Shown one piece after another: positions 54,130 through 62,872 of a stretch of 64,000 bases of DNA. Every line of letters starts with the position of its first letter. Within the stretch, counting starts at the first letter, position 1. The DNA comes from Mycobacterium sp. GA-1285 (GTDB taxonomy: Bacteria; Actinomycetota; Actinomycetes; Mycobacteriales; Mycobacteriaceae). A program made the translations under genes and the position numbers. Below the pieces are notes generated by a model. That model worked only from the letters and a program-made list of their open reading frames with translations, was not told the origin of the DNA and made no database searches. The stretch is from the NCBI RefSeq assembly GCF_001499905.1, contig NZ_LQIS01000003.1, positions 62,001-126,000 of the forward strand. The letters are read 5' to 3'.

Positions 54130-54930
54130 ATGACTAATACCGACATCGATTCCACCAGCGCCTCGGCTGTGGCACGAGACCCGTGGGCACAGGTTCTCAC
54201 CGAGGGCCACGCGCCTTTGGTGAAGGCCCGACGAGTGTTTCGTCATCTGCCGTCGGCGCCGCGATGCAAATTGTGCAACAACCCATTCGGCGGGCCGATC
54301 GGGCGTCTCTTCGCAGTCGGCGGGTTCAGCCCGTCAAGAAAGAATCCGAACCTGTGCCGTCGTTGTTGCGATTCCCTGCCCGCAGGAGGAGCGGAGGTGG
54401 ATGTCGCGGTGCTGTTCGCCGACGTCAGGAACTCCACGACGCTGGGCCGGCGTCATGCGGCCACCGACTTCGCCGCGGTGCTGAACCGGTTCTACTCGAG
54501 CGCCACACAGACCCTGCTTCGGCACGACGCGGTGATCGACAAGCTCATCGGCGACGAGGTCATGGCGTTCTTCGTCCAGGGCATCAGCGGCCCGAAGTAC
54601 CGGCGCCGCGCCGTTCTTGCGGGGATGGAGCTGCTGAACGCGGTCGGATACGGCAGCGACGAGGGACCTTGGCTCGAGGTGGGCGTGGCGGTCAATGCGG
54701 GCGTCGCCTTCGTGGGCAATGTCGGGGGAGCGGTCGTCGATTTCACGGTCCTCGGAGATCCGGTCAATGTCGCGGCGCGGATGCAACAACATGCCTCCGG
54801 CGGTGAGCTGCTCGTCGCTTCAGGGGTGACCGATGACCTGCTCGCAGGGGCACCGCGACGCACATTGGACATACGGGGACATGACCGCCCCGTCGACGCC
54901 GCCGTCCTCCCTGCATTCGGTACGGCCTAG
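54130..54930 (+). CDS. Class III adenylate/guanylate cyclase with an N-terminal Cys cluster
   Basis: 266 aa. The N-terminal region has RCKLCNNPFGG and NLCRRCCDS, two Cys pairs that could bind a metal. The catalytic domain has the first metal Asp in VAVLFADVRNSTTLG, DKLIGDEVMAFF with the second Asp and an adenine-selecting Lys, and FTVLGDPVNVAARMQ with the transition-state Asn and Arg. It likely makes cAMP. No membrane segment. Its promoter shares the LuxR-box-like module with the ABC transporter. Confidence 0.87.
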   Translation: MTNTDIDSTSASAVARDPWAQVLTEGHAPLVKARRVFRHLPSAPRCKLCNNPFGGPIGRLFAVGGFSPSRKNPNLCRRCCDSLPAGGAEVDVAVLFADVRNSTTLGRRHAATDFAAVLNRFYSSATQTLLRHDAVIDKLIGDEVMAFFVQGISGPKYRRRAVLAGMELLNAVGYGSDEGPWLEVGVAVNAGVAFVGNVGGAVVDFTVLGDPVNVAARMQQHASGGELLVASGVTDDLLAGAPRRTLDIRGHDRPVDAAVLPAFGTA

Positions 54931-55628
54931 CCGAGGCTGAATTCGGTTGCCAGCCCGTCGATCCCGGCGCGGATCGCCTGAATCGCCGACTCGCGGGCCT
55001 TCAACTTGGTCGCCACGTGCGCACCGGTGTGCAGCGTCGTCGCGAACTCGGTTGCCAGTTCCTGTGCCCGTGGGAGCACCCGATCGGCCTCGACGATCTC
55101 GTCGAACCATCCGCCGTTTACGGCCTCCTCGCCGGCGAAGGTCGTCGCCAACGCCGCACCGCGGTGGAACACCGCGGGGGTCAACCGGAACCGCATGATC
55201 TCCAGCGCGGCGATCGGGATCGTCATGCCGATCGCCACCTCGATCGCCTGGCATCGGGTCTTCGGCTGACCGACCCGGTGGTCGCCCGACAACAGCAGGA
55301 ACGACCCCATCGCGATCGCCGGCCCCGTCGCCGCCATGACGACCGGCGCGGGGAAGGTCAGACACCGCACCGCGAGCTCGAAACCGCCGGCCAGCATCGC
55401 GTGCGCGGCCTGCGCGTCGCCGGACTGGAACACACTGAGATCGAAACCGCCGCTGAACACGCGGCCGTTGCCGGCGAGTACGACCGCTTTGGCGGAGTCC
55501 TTCTCGGCTCGATCGAGCGCCTCGTTGATCGCGGTTTGCATGGCCGGGCCGAGGACGTTGACCTTGCCGTCGTCCAGCCGGATCGTCGCGACTGAGTCCT
55601 TCAGTTCGTAGCCAACCAGGCTGGTCAT
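54927..55628 (-). CDS. echA3: Enoyl-CoA hydratase/isomerase (crotonase family), EchA3-like
   Basis: 233 aa. Crotonase fold with AVVLAGNGRVFSGGFDLSVF and the oxyanion AATGPAIAMGSFLLLSGD. The catalytic Glu pair typical of hydratases is not clearly conserved, so isomerase or hydrolase activity is possible. Position between the rec cluster and the MBL gene matches echA3 (Rv0632c) in M. tuberculosis as I recall. Overlaps the convergent cyclase by 4 nt. Confidence 0.83.
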   Translation of the reverse strand: MTSLVGYELKDSVATIRLDDGKVNVLGPAMQTAINEALDRAEKDSAKAVVLAGNGRVFSGGFDLSVFQSGDAQAAHAMLAGGFELAVRCLTFPAPVVMAATGPAIAMGSFLLLSGDHRVGQPKTRCQAIEVAIGMTIPIAALEIMRFRLTPAVFHRGAALATTFAGEEAVNGGWFDEIVEADRVLPRAQELATEFATTLHTGAHVATKLKARESAIQAIRAGIDGLATEFSLG

Positions 55629-55784
55629 CGGTTTCTCCTTTGAATGCGCCGAGTAGTCGTATCGATGTTACGAACACCGCTACCGCTACAGACCGCCTGT
55701 CCGGCGGGTATGCGAAAGGTCAGCCGCCACGCCGGACAATCGATCAGAAGGCCCGCCGCCGATGATCTTGACCGGCGGAATTCG

Positions 55785-56840
55785 TCACGACCGGCTCGTC
55801 GGGCTCAACTCCGCGGTATTGCTGACCAGCTCGCCGAGCGAGGCGGCGAAGCCCACGTCGGCCATCGCTCGATCGGGCGTCGCACCCCGCAGGTGGACCA
55901 GCCGCTCACCGCGCGCCGCCCAGTCGAGGTCCGACCACGTCACGCGCACCGGTAAGCGCTTCCAATATCGCGGATGCTCGCGGAGGTACGGCTCGACACT
56001 GGAGTGGACGGCCGCATCCACGGGCAGCCTGCGGAGTGCAATCGTGTGGGCGGTTTCGGTGACCGCGCCGTACTGACCGGGCGCGGGCAGCGAGTCCTTC
56101 CGCTCGTCGGAGATGGCGAGCCCAGCGCCCAGCGCCCCGTCGAGCATCCAGTCGAAGCTGATATCGGCCAACGACATGCAGGCTCCCGGGCCTCCGGCGA
56201 CGTCGCAGTGCGCGCCGCGGAACCAGACTTCCTCGATGCGCTCCGACGCCGAGGTTGTCAACCGCTCGCCGGGGCGGCCGTCGATCGCGACCGCGTGCCT
56301 GCCGCATTCGACGTTGGGCATCGGAGCCGGCATCGACCGGCGGGTGAGGCCCGGGATACTCAATGCGTCCCAGATGCCCAAAAAGCGTACGGCAACCGGG
56401 ATTTCACGCTGCTGCTCAAGCTGCGAGGCGATCTGCGTGACCCGTGTCCAATCCTGCGGGTTGCGGCCGGTTCGTGGCAGCGCGTAGGCACTCAGCACGA
56501 AATCGGTCAGCTCCGGCAGCACACCGACGGTGGACAGTAGCCGGGTCAACGTCTGGGCGCAGTAACCGCCGCGACCGACGCCGAACAGATAGATCAGGTC
56601 GCCAGGTTCCCAAGTGTCGACCAGGAATCGGTACGCCTCGGCGATGGCGCCGCGAGCGTTGTCTGCCGCGGCCCTGAACGGCCGTAGCGTCTTTACGCGG
56701 TTCGCGATGGCTCCAGGGTGATACCAGGTGAGCTGATCGGGAATGTCGCAGATCAGCCGAAAGAGTCGATGCGCGTTGGTCGCCGTTTCGGTTTCGGGAT
56801 GGCCAATACTGCGGTCGAAGCAGAGCACTAGCTTCTTCAT
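55785..56840 (-). CDS. DUF2235 (Tle1-like alpha/beta hydrolase) protein lacking the nucleophile Ser
   Basis: 351 aa, starting MKKLVLCFDRSIGHPETET. The DUF2235 pattern is clear: LGIWDALS (acid Asp) and EVWFRGAHCDVAGG (His). At the nucleophile elbow, usually GxSRGA, it reads FGVGRGGYCAQ, with Gly89 in place of Ser. The enzyme may be inactive or use another residue. Position matches Rv0633c of the conserved block. Function unknown. Confidence 0.75.
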   Translation of the reverse strand: MKKLVLCFDRSIGHPETETATNAHRLFRLICDIPDQLTWYHPGAIANRVKTLRPFRAAADNARGAIAEAYRFLVDTWEPGDLIYLFGVGRGGYCAQTLTRLLSTVGVLPELTDFVLSAYALPRTGRNPQDWTRVTQIASQLEQQREIPVAVRFLGIWDALSIPGLTRRSMPAPMPNVECGRHAVAIDGRPGERLTTSASERIEEVWFRGAHCDVAGGPGACMSLADISFDWMLDGALGAGLAISDERKDSLPAPGQYGAVTETAHTIALRRLPVDAAVHSSVEPYLREHPRYWKRLPVRVTWSDLDWAARGERLVHLRGATPDRAMADVGFAASLGELVSNTAELSPTSRS

Positions 56841-57012
56841 AGTGGCCCCCCGGCCCGAAAATTAACGCTAGGGGTCTAAGTTTGCCCCCGGGGAACCATG
56901 TTGTCCAGGAATTCGCCCTTCTTGACCGTTATGTCCGGTGCACGTGCAAAAACGTCAGAACTCCAACCGTGGACGGAGTTCCTGTCACAGTTGCCGAGCG
57001 GTGGCGGCGCGT

Positions 57013-57726
57013 TCAGCCGCCCATCAACATGCGCCACTGGTCGAGGTTGCCGGCGCGGTAGACGTAATTGGTCTGGCGCACCTCCGACAGGGACGCGCTG
57101 GACTCCACCGAATACCAGTGGCCGGGGAACACTGTCGGATCGCCGGAGAGCTTCGCCAGTGCCTGCAGGCTGCGAAACATGTCGTCGACGTTGCCGCCGG
57201 GGAAATCTGTGCGTCCGCACCCTTCCAGGAACAGGGTGTCGCCGGCCACGAGTCGCCCGTCGAGCAGAAAGCACTGGCTGCCAGGAGTGTGGCCGGGGGT
57301 GTGCAGTAGTTCGACGTCGATGTCACCGACCTTGACGACGTCCCCGTGCTGATGCTCGGTGAGCTCGCTGCGCGCGATGCCGGTGATTTTCGAAACCCAG
57401 TCCGCCTCAAGCTGATTGACGTGTACCGGCACGCTCGTACGCTCCAGCAGTTCGGCCAGCCCCTTGAGTTCGAACCCCATCATCGACCCGCCGACATGAT
57501 CGGGGTGGTGGTGGGTGACCAGCACGCCGGACAGCCGCATGCCGTCGGCCTCCAGCGCGTCGACGAGATCGCCTGCGGCATAGGCCGGGTCGACGATCAC
57601 CGTGTCGCCGGTTTCGCGATCGCCGATCAGGTAGGCGAAGTTGCGCATCTGCTGGGCGATCATGTCGCCTGCCGCGAAGTCGCGACCGGACAACAACTGA
57701 CGGAAGTAGAGCCGATCCGAAGCCAT
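57013..57726 (-). CDS. Metallo-beta-lactamase-fold hydrolase, glyoxalase II-like
   Basis: 237 aa. Zinc motif THHHPDHVGG, second site HTPGHTPGSQCFL, GDTLFLEGCGRTD, and C-terminal VFPGHWYS. Matches the Rv0634c-type glyoxalase II/persulfide dioxygenase group; thioester hydrolysis or persulfide oxidation are both possible. Conserved neighbour of the tRNA-hadABC block. Confidence 0.87.
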   Translation of the reverse strand: MASDRLYFRQLLSGRDFAAGDMIAQQMRNFAYLIGDRETGDTVIVDPAYAAGDLVDALEADGMRLSGVLVTHHHPDHVGGSMMGFELKGLAELLERTSVPVHVNQLEADWVSKITGIARSELTEHQHGDVVKVGDIDVELLHTPGHTPGSQCFLLDGRLVAGDTLFLEGCGRTDFPGGNVDDMFRSLQALAKLSGDPTVFPGHWYSVESSASLSEVRQTNYVYRAGNLDQWRMLMGG

Positions 57727-57760
57727 GCCCGTCAGCGTATCTGTGCCCGGATTTCGGGGC

Positions 57761-58639
57761 TCAGTCCTGGCTGCGCAGCCGCACCATGCGGATGGTGCTG
57801 CTCTCGTCGAGTTCGACCAGGTCGGTGTGCGAGCGCAGGAAGTCGCTGAACGACTTGAACCCGAGAGACTTCTCCGAGAACGACGGGTCCATGCGCCTCA
57901 TCTGAGCCTTGACCGCCGAGTTGTGCAGCCACTCGGAGTCGTCCTTACCGTGGGCGATGCGCAGCGCCCGCTCGAGCAGCGCGGTCGCGGCGGCCTGCGG
58001 GTCGGGCTGTTCGGGTTCCTGCTCGACGCCGGCCTCGGCATCGGCTTGGGTGCGGCGTCGCTTCGGCGCATCCGACTTCACCGCGGGAACGCCGGGCAGC
58101 GCGTCGTAGGAGACGTACTCGTCGCAGGCCGCGGTGAGCGACCGGCTGATCGATCCGGTGATGCCGATCCCGACGACGTAGCGGCCGAGACGTTTGCACC
58201 GCTGTGCGAGCGGAATGTAGTCGGAGTCGCCGGCGACGATGACGACGTGGGTCAGGTCGGGAAGCCGGAACATGTCCTCGACGGCGTCGACCGCGAGCCG
58301 GATGTCGGCCCCGTTCTTGCTGTACGCGGCGGCGGGGAACAGCTGCACCAGGTCGACCGCCCGTCCGACGAGCTGGTCGCGGTAGTCGGCATTGACGTCG
58401 GTCGACCAGTCGGCGTAGGCCTTGGTCAGCACCAGCGTGCCGAACGACGACGCGTAGTCGATGATCGCGCCGACGTCGACCCTCGCTTGGGCCAGCCGGC
58501 CCGGATTCTTGTGAAACCCCGCAGCCTTGTCGCGCTGGAACGAGTTGCGCCCGTGGACCTGGTCATACCGGGAGATCACGATGTTGTCGAAGTCGAGGTA
58601 CACCGCCACACGGGTTGCGCCGGGTTCGGTCACTGTCAT
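57761..58639 (-). CDS. NYN-domain RNase with C-terminal OST-HTH/LOTUS domain
   Basis: 292 aa. NYN (PIN-like) residues: YLDFDNIVIS (first Asp pair), DIRLAVDAVEDMF, and VVIVAGDSDYIPLAQ (Asp-Ser-Asp). A linker (residues about 190-220) leads to a LOTUS-like domain ending SFSDFLRSHTDLVELDE. Predicted metal-dependent RNase; the LOTUS part binds RNA. Confidence 0.85.
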   Translation of the reverse strand: MTVTEPGATRVAVYLDFDNIVISRYDQVHGRNSFQRDKAAGFHKNPGRLAQARVDVGAIIDYASSFGTLVLTKAYADWSTDVNADYRDQLVGRAVDLVQLFPAAAYSKNGADIRLAVDAVEDMFRLPDLTHVVIVAGDSDYIPLAQRCKRLGRYVVGIGITGSISRSLTAACDEYVSYDALPGVPAVKSDAPKRRRTQADAEAGVEQEPEQPDPQAAATALLERALRIAHGKDDSEWLHNSAVKAQMRRMDPSFSEKSLGFKSFSDFLRSHTDLVELDESSTIRMVRLRSQD

Positions 58640-58685
58640 CCCTCCGCGACTACAGTCGGTGCTAACGGTTGTCGTGATCAGCGGT

Positions 58686-58715
58686 TTGGCGCGGCAATCG
58701 GCGAGACTGTACCCT
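58686..58715 (+). promoter_or_regulatory. Promoter of the tRNA-rpmG2-hadABC unit
   Basis: TTGGCG (58686-58691) and TACCCT (58710-58715), 18-nt spacer, 44 nt before the first tRNA. The best -35/-10 pair in the 120-bp region. Confidence 0.45.
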
Positions 58716-58758
58716 CTTTAAGGCTCGCGTCGTGCTGCGCGAACCTCGAAGCAGGCAG

Positions 58759-58831
58759 GCCCCCTTAGCTCAGTCGGCAGAGCGTTTCCATGGTAAGGAA
58801 AAGGTCAACGGTTCGATTCCGTTAGGGGGCT
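58759..58831 (+). tRNA. thrT: tRNA-Thr (anticodon GGT)
   Basis: 73 nt without encoded CCA. Acceptor GCCCCCT / AGGGGGC with discriminator T, D arm GCTCAGTCGGCAGAGC, anticodon stem TTTCC/GGAAA with loop ATGGTAA (GGT), and T arm AACGGTTCGATTCCGTT. Confidence 0.95.
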
Positions 58832-58863
58832 CGGTGAGCGGGCGGACATCCGCCCGATCCCGG

Positions 58864-58937
58864 GGCGGTGTAGCTCAGCTGGTTAGAGCGCACGACTCAT
58901 AATCGTGAGGTCGGGGGATCGAGCCCCCCCACCGCTA
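58864..58937 (+). tRNA. metT: tRNA-Met (anticodon CAT)
   Basis: 74 nt. Acceptor GGCGGTG / CACCGCT (one G-U pair) with discriminator A, D arm GCTCAGCTGGTTAGAGC, anticodon stem CACGA/TCGTG with loop CTCATAA (CAT), T arm GGGGGATCGAGCCCCCC. The G-U first pair and lack of three G-C pairs above the loop fit elongator rather than initiator tRNA. Confidence 0.95.
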
Positions 58938-58974
58938 CAGGCAAGATCGAACGCGTAGACGAAGGACGAAGAAC

Positions 58975-59142
58975 GTGGCCTCCAGTACCGACGTACGGCC
59001 GAAGATCACTTTGGCTTGCGAGGTGTGCAAGCACCGCAACTACATCACCAAGAAGAACCGCCGCAACGACCCGGACCGGCTCGAGATCAAGAAGTTCTGC
59101 CCGAACTGCGGCAAACACCAGCCGCATAAGGAATCGCGGTAA
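58975..59142 (+). CDS. rpmG2: Ribosomal protein bL33 (zinc-binding form)
   Basis: 55 aa from GTG 58975, GAAGGA upstream. Two CxxC pairs (CEVCKHRNY and CPNCGKHQ) mark the zinc-bearing C+ paralogue. Position directly before hadA is conserved in mycobacteria. Confidence 0.95.
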   Translation: MASSTDVRPKITLACEVCKHRNYITKKNRRNDPDRLEIKKFCPNCGKHQPHKESR

Positions 59143-59189
59143 GACGGGCCATCCCGCGGCGTTGCCCGGGGCTAGGTAGGTCACCAACT

Positions 59190-59666
59190 GTGTCTTTGTC
59201 CGAGCGAATCGTCGGGATGCACTATCGCTACCCCGACCACTACGTCGTCGGTCGCGAGAAGATTCGCGAGTACGCGGTCGCGGTGAAGAACGACCATCGC
59301 GTGTTCTTCGACGAGGACGTCGCGGCCGAACTCGGCCACAAGGCGCTCCCCGCGCCGCTCACGTTCACCAGCGTCTTCGGGTACATGGCGCAGACATCGT
59401 TTTTCGAGTACGCCAACGTCGGTATCAAAGACGCGAAGATCGTGCAGGTCGACCAGGTGCTCAAGTACGTGCGACCGATCTTCGCCGGCGACAAGCTCTT
59501 CTGCGACGTGTACGTGGATTCCGTGCGACAGGCCCACGGCACCGACATCGTCGTGCTCAAGAACATCGTCACCAACGAAGCCGGTGACGTCGTACAGGAG
59601 ACATTCACGACCCTTGCGGGTCGATCGGGTGAGGAAGAAGAGGGTTTTTCAGATGCCACTGCGTGA
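59190..59666 (+). CDS. hadA: (3R)-hydroxyacyl-ACP dehydratase subunit HadA
   Basis: 158 aa from GTG 59190. MaoC-like hot-dog fold; MHYRYPDHYVVGREKIREYAVAV and IVQVDQVLKYVRPIFAGDKL match mycobacterial HadA. Non-catalytic partner of HadB in the FAS-II dehydratase for mycolic acid elongation. Ends 14 nt inside hadB. Confidence 0.95.
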   Translation: MSLSERIVGMHYRYPDHYVVGREKIREYAVAVKNDHRVFFDEDVAAELGHKALPAPLTFTSVFGYMAQTSFFEYANVGIKDAKIVQVDQVLKYVRPIFAGDKLFCDVYVDSVRQAHGTDIVVLKNIVTNEAGDVVQETFTTLAGRSGEEEEGFSDATA

Positions 59667-60081
59667 GTTCGCCTCGGTGAAGAAAGGCGACGAACTCCCC
59701 GAAAAGGTGATTCCGCTGACGCGGCAGGACCTCGTCAACTATGCCGGGGTCTCGGGTGACCTCAATCCGATTCACTGGGACGACGACATCGCCAAGCAGG
59801 TCGGCCTGGACACCGCGATCGCCCACGGGATGCTGACGATGGGCCTGGGTGGCGGGTACGTCACCGAGTGGGTCGGCGATCCGGCGGCGGTCACCGAGTA
59901 CAACGTGCGGTTCACCGCTGTCGTGCCGGTGCCCAACGACGGTGTCGGGGCGGAGATCGTCTTCAACGGACGGGTGAAATCCGTTGAGCCCGAGACTAAA
60001 TCGGTGACCATCGCGCTCTCGGCGACCACCGGCGGCAAGAAGATCTTCGGTCGTGCCGTGGCCGTCGCGAAGTTGGCGTAG
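59653..60081 (+). CDS. hadB: (3R)-hydroxyacyl-ACP dehydratase catalytic subunit HadB
   Basis: 142 aa, the usual length. Hydratase 2 motif GVSGDLNPIHWDDDIAKQVG with catalytic Asp and His. Overlaps hadA by 14 nt, so translation is coupled. Works with HadA or HadC as alternative partners. Confidence 0.96.
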   Translation: MPLREFASVKKGDELPEKVIPLTRQDLVNYAGVSGDLNPIHWDDDIAKQVGLDTAIAHGMLTMGLGGGYVTEWVGDPAAVTEYNVRFTAVVPVPNDGVGAEIVFNGRVKSVEPETKSVTIALSATTGGKKIFGRAVAVAKLA

Positions 60082-60083
60082 CC

Positions 60084-60644
60084 GTGGCCCTCAAGATCGA
60101 CATCAGGGGGATGGTCTGGAAGTACCCGGAGCCCTACGTCGTCGGCACGGAGCAGATCCGCCAGTACGCCCGTGCGGTCAAGGCCGAGGATCCGCAGAGC
60201 CACAGCTTGGAGTCGGCCAAGGCGTCGGGCCATGATGCGCTGATCGCGCCGCCGACGTTCATGTCGATCTTCGCGGTGATGATCCAGCGGCACTTCTTTC
60301 AGCACAACGACGTGGGCTTCGAGACGATGCAGATCGTGCAGGTCGACCAGAAGTTCAAGTTTCATCGCCCGATCAAGGCCGGCGACGAACTGACCGGCAC
60401 CCTCTACATCCAGTCGGTGGACGAGCGCTTCGGGGCCGACATCGTGACCACGCGCAACACGCTGGTCGACCAGCACGGCGAGCTCGTGATGGAATCGTTC
60501 ACCACGCTGATGGGCCACGAGGGCGACAACTCGATCTCGGCCGGCTGGGATCCGCAGACCGGACAGGTCGTGCGAAAGCCCGTCGTCCATGATTCCGACC
60601 ATGATTCCGGCGACGAAAGCACAGACGCCGACCTCGCCGGCTAG
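60084..60644 (+). CDS. hadC: (3R)-hydroxyacyl-ACP dehydratase subunit HadC
   Basis: 186 aa from GTG 60084. MALKIDIRGMVWKYPEPYVVG and ETMQIVQVDQKFKFHRPI match HadC. The C-terminus is about 20 residues longer than I remember for M. tuberculosis HadC and is acidic (DSDHDSGDESTDAD). Partner of HadB for longer acyl chains. Confidence 0.94.
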   Translation: MALKIDIRGMVWKYPEPYVVGTEQIRQYARAVKAEDPQSHSLESAKASGHDALIAPPTFMSIFAVMIQRHFFQHNDVGFETMQIVQVDQKFKFHRPIKAGDELTGTLYIQSVDERFGADIVTTRNTLVDQHGELVMESFTTLMGHEGDNSISAGWDPQTGQVVRKPVVHDSDHDSGDESTDADLAG

Positions 60645-60688
60645 GTGATCGGCTTGCCGGTGATTAGTAACTCGGACGGCTGGCGCGC

Positions 60689-60694
60689 TACACT
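60689..60694 (+). promoter_or_regulatory. Candidate -10 box for trpT-secE-nusG
   Basis: TACACT at 60689-60694 in the 167-bp region between hadC and trpT. No good -35 is visible at 16-18 nt upstream. Confidence 0.3.
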
Positions 60695-60811
60695 CGGACC
60701 TCGGGGTTTTCCCAGTCCAGCGCGCTGTCCGTCGGTTTGAAGATCGGCCGATCGGGGAGCGCGCGAGTTGTGTGAGCCCCGAACGGGTGGCCTTTCGCCG
60801 TGCCACTCTGA

Positions 60812-60884
<73 letters not shown>

Positions 60885-60959
60885 CTCAACTGAATACTCG
60901 ACAAGTGTGGACACTGGAAGGTGACCCACAAACCAGATGACCAGACAAGGGAGCATGCG

Positions 60960-61382
60960 GTGAGCGACGAGCGCGACGGTGCCGGCTCCGACACCGAAAA
61001 CGGCCGCGGCGCCGTCGTGACCCGGCCCGCCCGCCCGTCGGGCAAGCGGACCCGTCGGGCAGCCGTCGGCGAAGACGCCAGCGAAGCGGTCGACCTGTCC
61101 ACCGGAACCGCGGCATCACCCACCAAGAACGGCGCGGGCACCGCGAAGAGGACCGCCAAGAAGCGCGCTGACGGACCCGGAAAAGGTGGACGGAACCCTT
61201 TCCTGTTCGTCTGGAACTTCCTGAAGCAGGTCGTGGCCGAACTGCGCAAGGTGATCTGGCCGAACCGCAAGCAGATGGCCACCTACACCGGCGTGGTGCT
61301 GCTGTTCCTGGCCTTCATGCTGGCGATGATCGGCGGTGTCGACTTCGGCCTCGCCAAGCTGGTCTCGCTGGTGTTCGGCTGA
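60960..61382 (+). CDS. secE: Preprotein translocase subunit SecE
   Basis: 140 aa from GTG 60960, preceded by AAGGGAGC; the frame is open further upstream, but MSDE is the usual mycobacterial start. A long charged, Lys/Arg-rich N-terminus precedes the conserved KQVVAELRKVIWPNRKQM and one transmembrane helix (VVLLFLAFMLAMIGG). Stabilises SecY in the export channel. Confidence 0.95.
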   Translation: MSDERDGAGSDTENGRGAVVTRPARPSGKRTRRAAVGEDASEAVDLSTGTAASPTKNGAGTAKRTAKKRADGPGKGGRNPFLFVWNFLKQVVAELRKVIWPNRKQMATYTGVVLLFLAFMLAMIGGVDFGLAKLVSLVFG

Positions 61383-61421
61383 CGAGGACGCGAGACGGAT
61401 GAGAATTTTCGAGAGGACTGA

Positions 61422-62258
<837 letters not shown>

Positions 62259-62267
62259 ATGTGACTT

Positions 62268-62306
62268 GTGTGCGTTGAGGAGCGCTGAGCGCTCGAAAAC
62301 GCACAC
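62268..62306 (+). promoter_or_regulatory. Long hairpin in the nusG-rplK intergenic region
   Basis: GTGTGCGTT (62268-62276) pairs with AACGCACAC (62298-62306). After a 3x3 internal loop, GAGCGC pairs with GCGCTC around TGA. It begins 10 nt after the nusG stop and ends 36 nt before rplK. It could be a partial terminator, an RNA-processing site, or the L1 control site that in E. coli lies in the rplK leader. Confidence 0.6.
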
Positions 62307-62342
62307 GAGTCGCTGAGCAACGAGAGAGGAAACACCACACCC

Positions 62343-62771
62343 ATGGCCCCGAAGAAGAAAGTCGTCGGGCTGATCAAGCTGCAGATTCAGGCCGGGCAGG
62401 CCAACCCCGCCCCGCCGGTGGGTCCGGCGCTCGGTCAGCACGGCGTCAACATCATGGAGTTCTGCAAGGCGTACAACGCCGCGACGGAGAACCAGCGCGG
62501 CAACGTCATCCCCGTGGAGATCACCGTCTACGAGGACCGCAGCTTCACCTTCAACCTCAAGACGCCGCCCGCGGCCAAGCTGCTGCTGAAGGCCGCCGGT
62601 GTGCAGAAGGGCTCGGGCGAGCCGCACAAGACCAAGGTCGCGAAGGTGTCCTGGGATCAGGTCCGTGAGATCGCCGAGACCAAGAAGGACGACCTGAACG
62701 CCAACGACATCGATCAGGCCGCCAAGATCATCGCGGGCACCGCCCGGTCGATGGGGATCACGGTCGAGTAG
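62343..62771 (+). CDS. rplK: Ribosomal protein uL11
   Basis: 142 aa, usual length. [42 protein letters not shown], and the C-terminal [10 protein letters not shown]. Forms the GTPase-associated stalk base with 23S rRNA. GAGAGG lies upstream. Confidence 0.98.
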   Translation: MAPKKKVVGLIKLQIQAGQANPAPPVGPALGQHGVNIMEFCKAYNAATENQRGNVIPVEITVYEDRSFTFNLKTPPAAKLLLKAAGVQKGSGEPHKTKVAKVSWDQVREIAETKKDDLNANDIDQAAKIIAGTARSMGITVE

Positions 62772-62793
62772 TTCGACCGGATCTTGCGTGGGA

Positions 62794-62809
62794 GGGCCAG
62801 CTTCGGCCC
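62794..62809 (+). promoter_or_regulatory. Short hairpin between rplK and rplA
   Basis: GGGCC (62794-62798) and GGCCC (62805-62809) with loop AGCTTC, within the sequence GGGAGGGCCAGCTTCGGCCC. Typical of r-protein intergenic regions; a possible L1-binding or processing element. Confidence 0.4.
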
Positions 62810-62872
62810 GCCGATGAGCGCTCACGCGAAGTGCGTTCACCACAACCACAACTCAGCAACTAGGAGATACCG

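Noticed and set aside
56841..57012. Minus-strand peptide ending GEFLDNMVPRGQT before the DUF2235 gene
   Set aside because: No plausible start codon and mixed codon usage; too little to call a gene.
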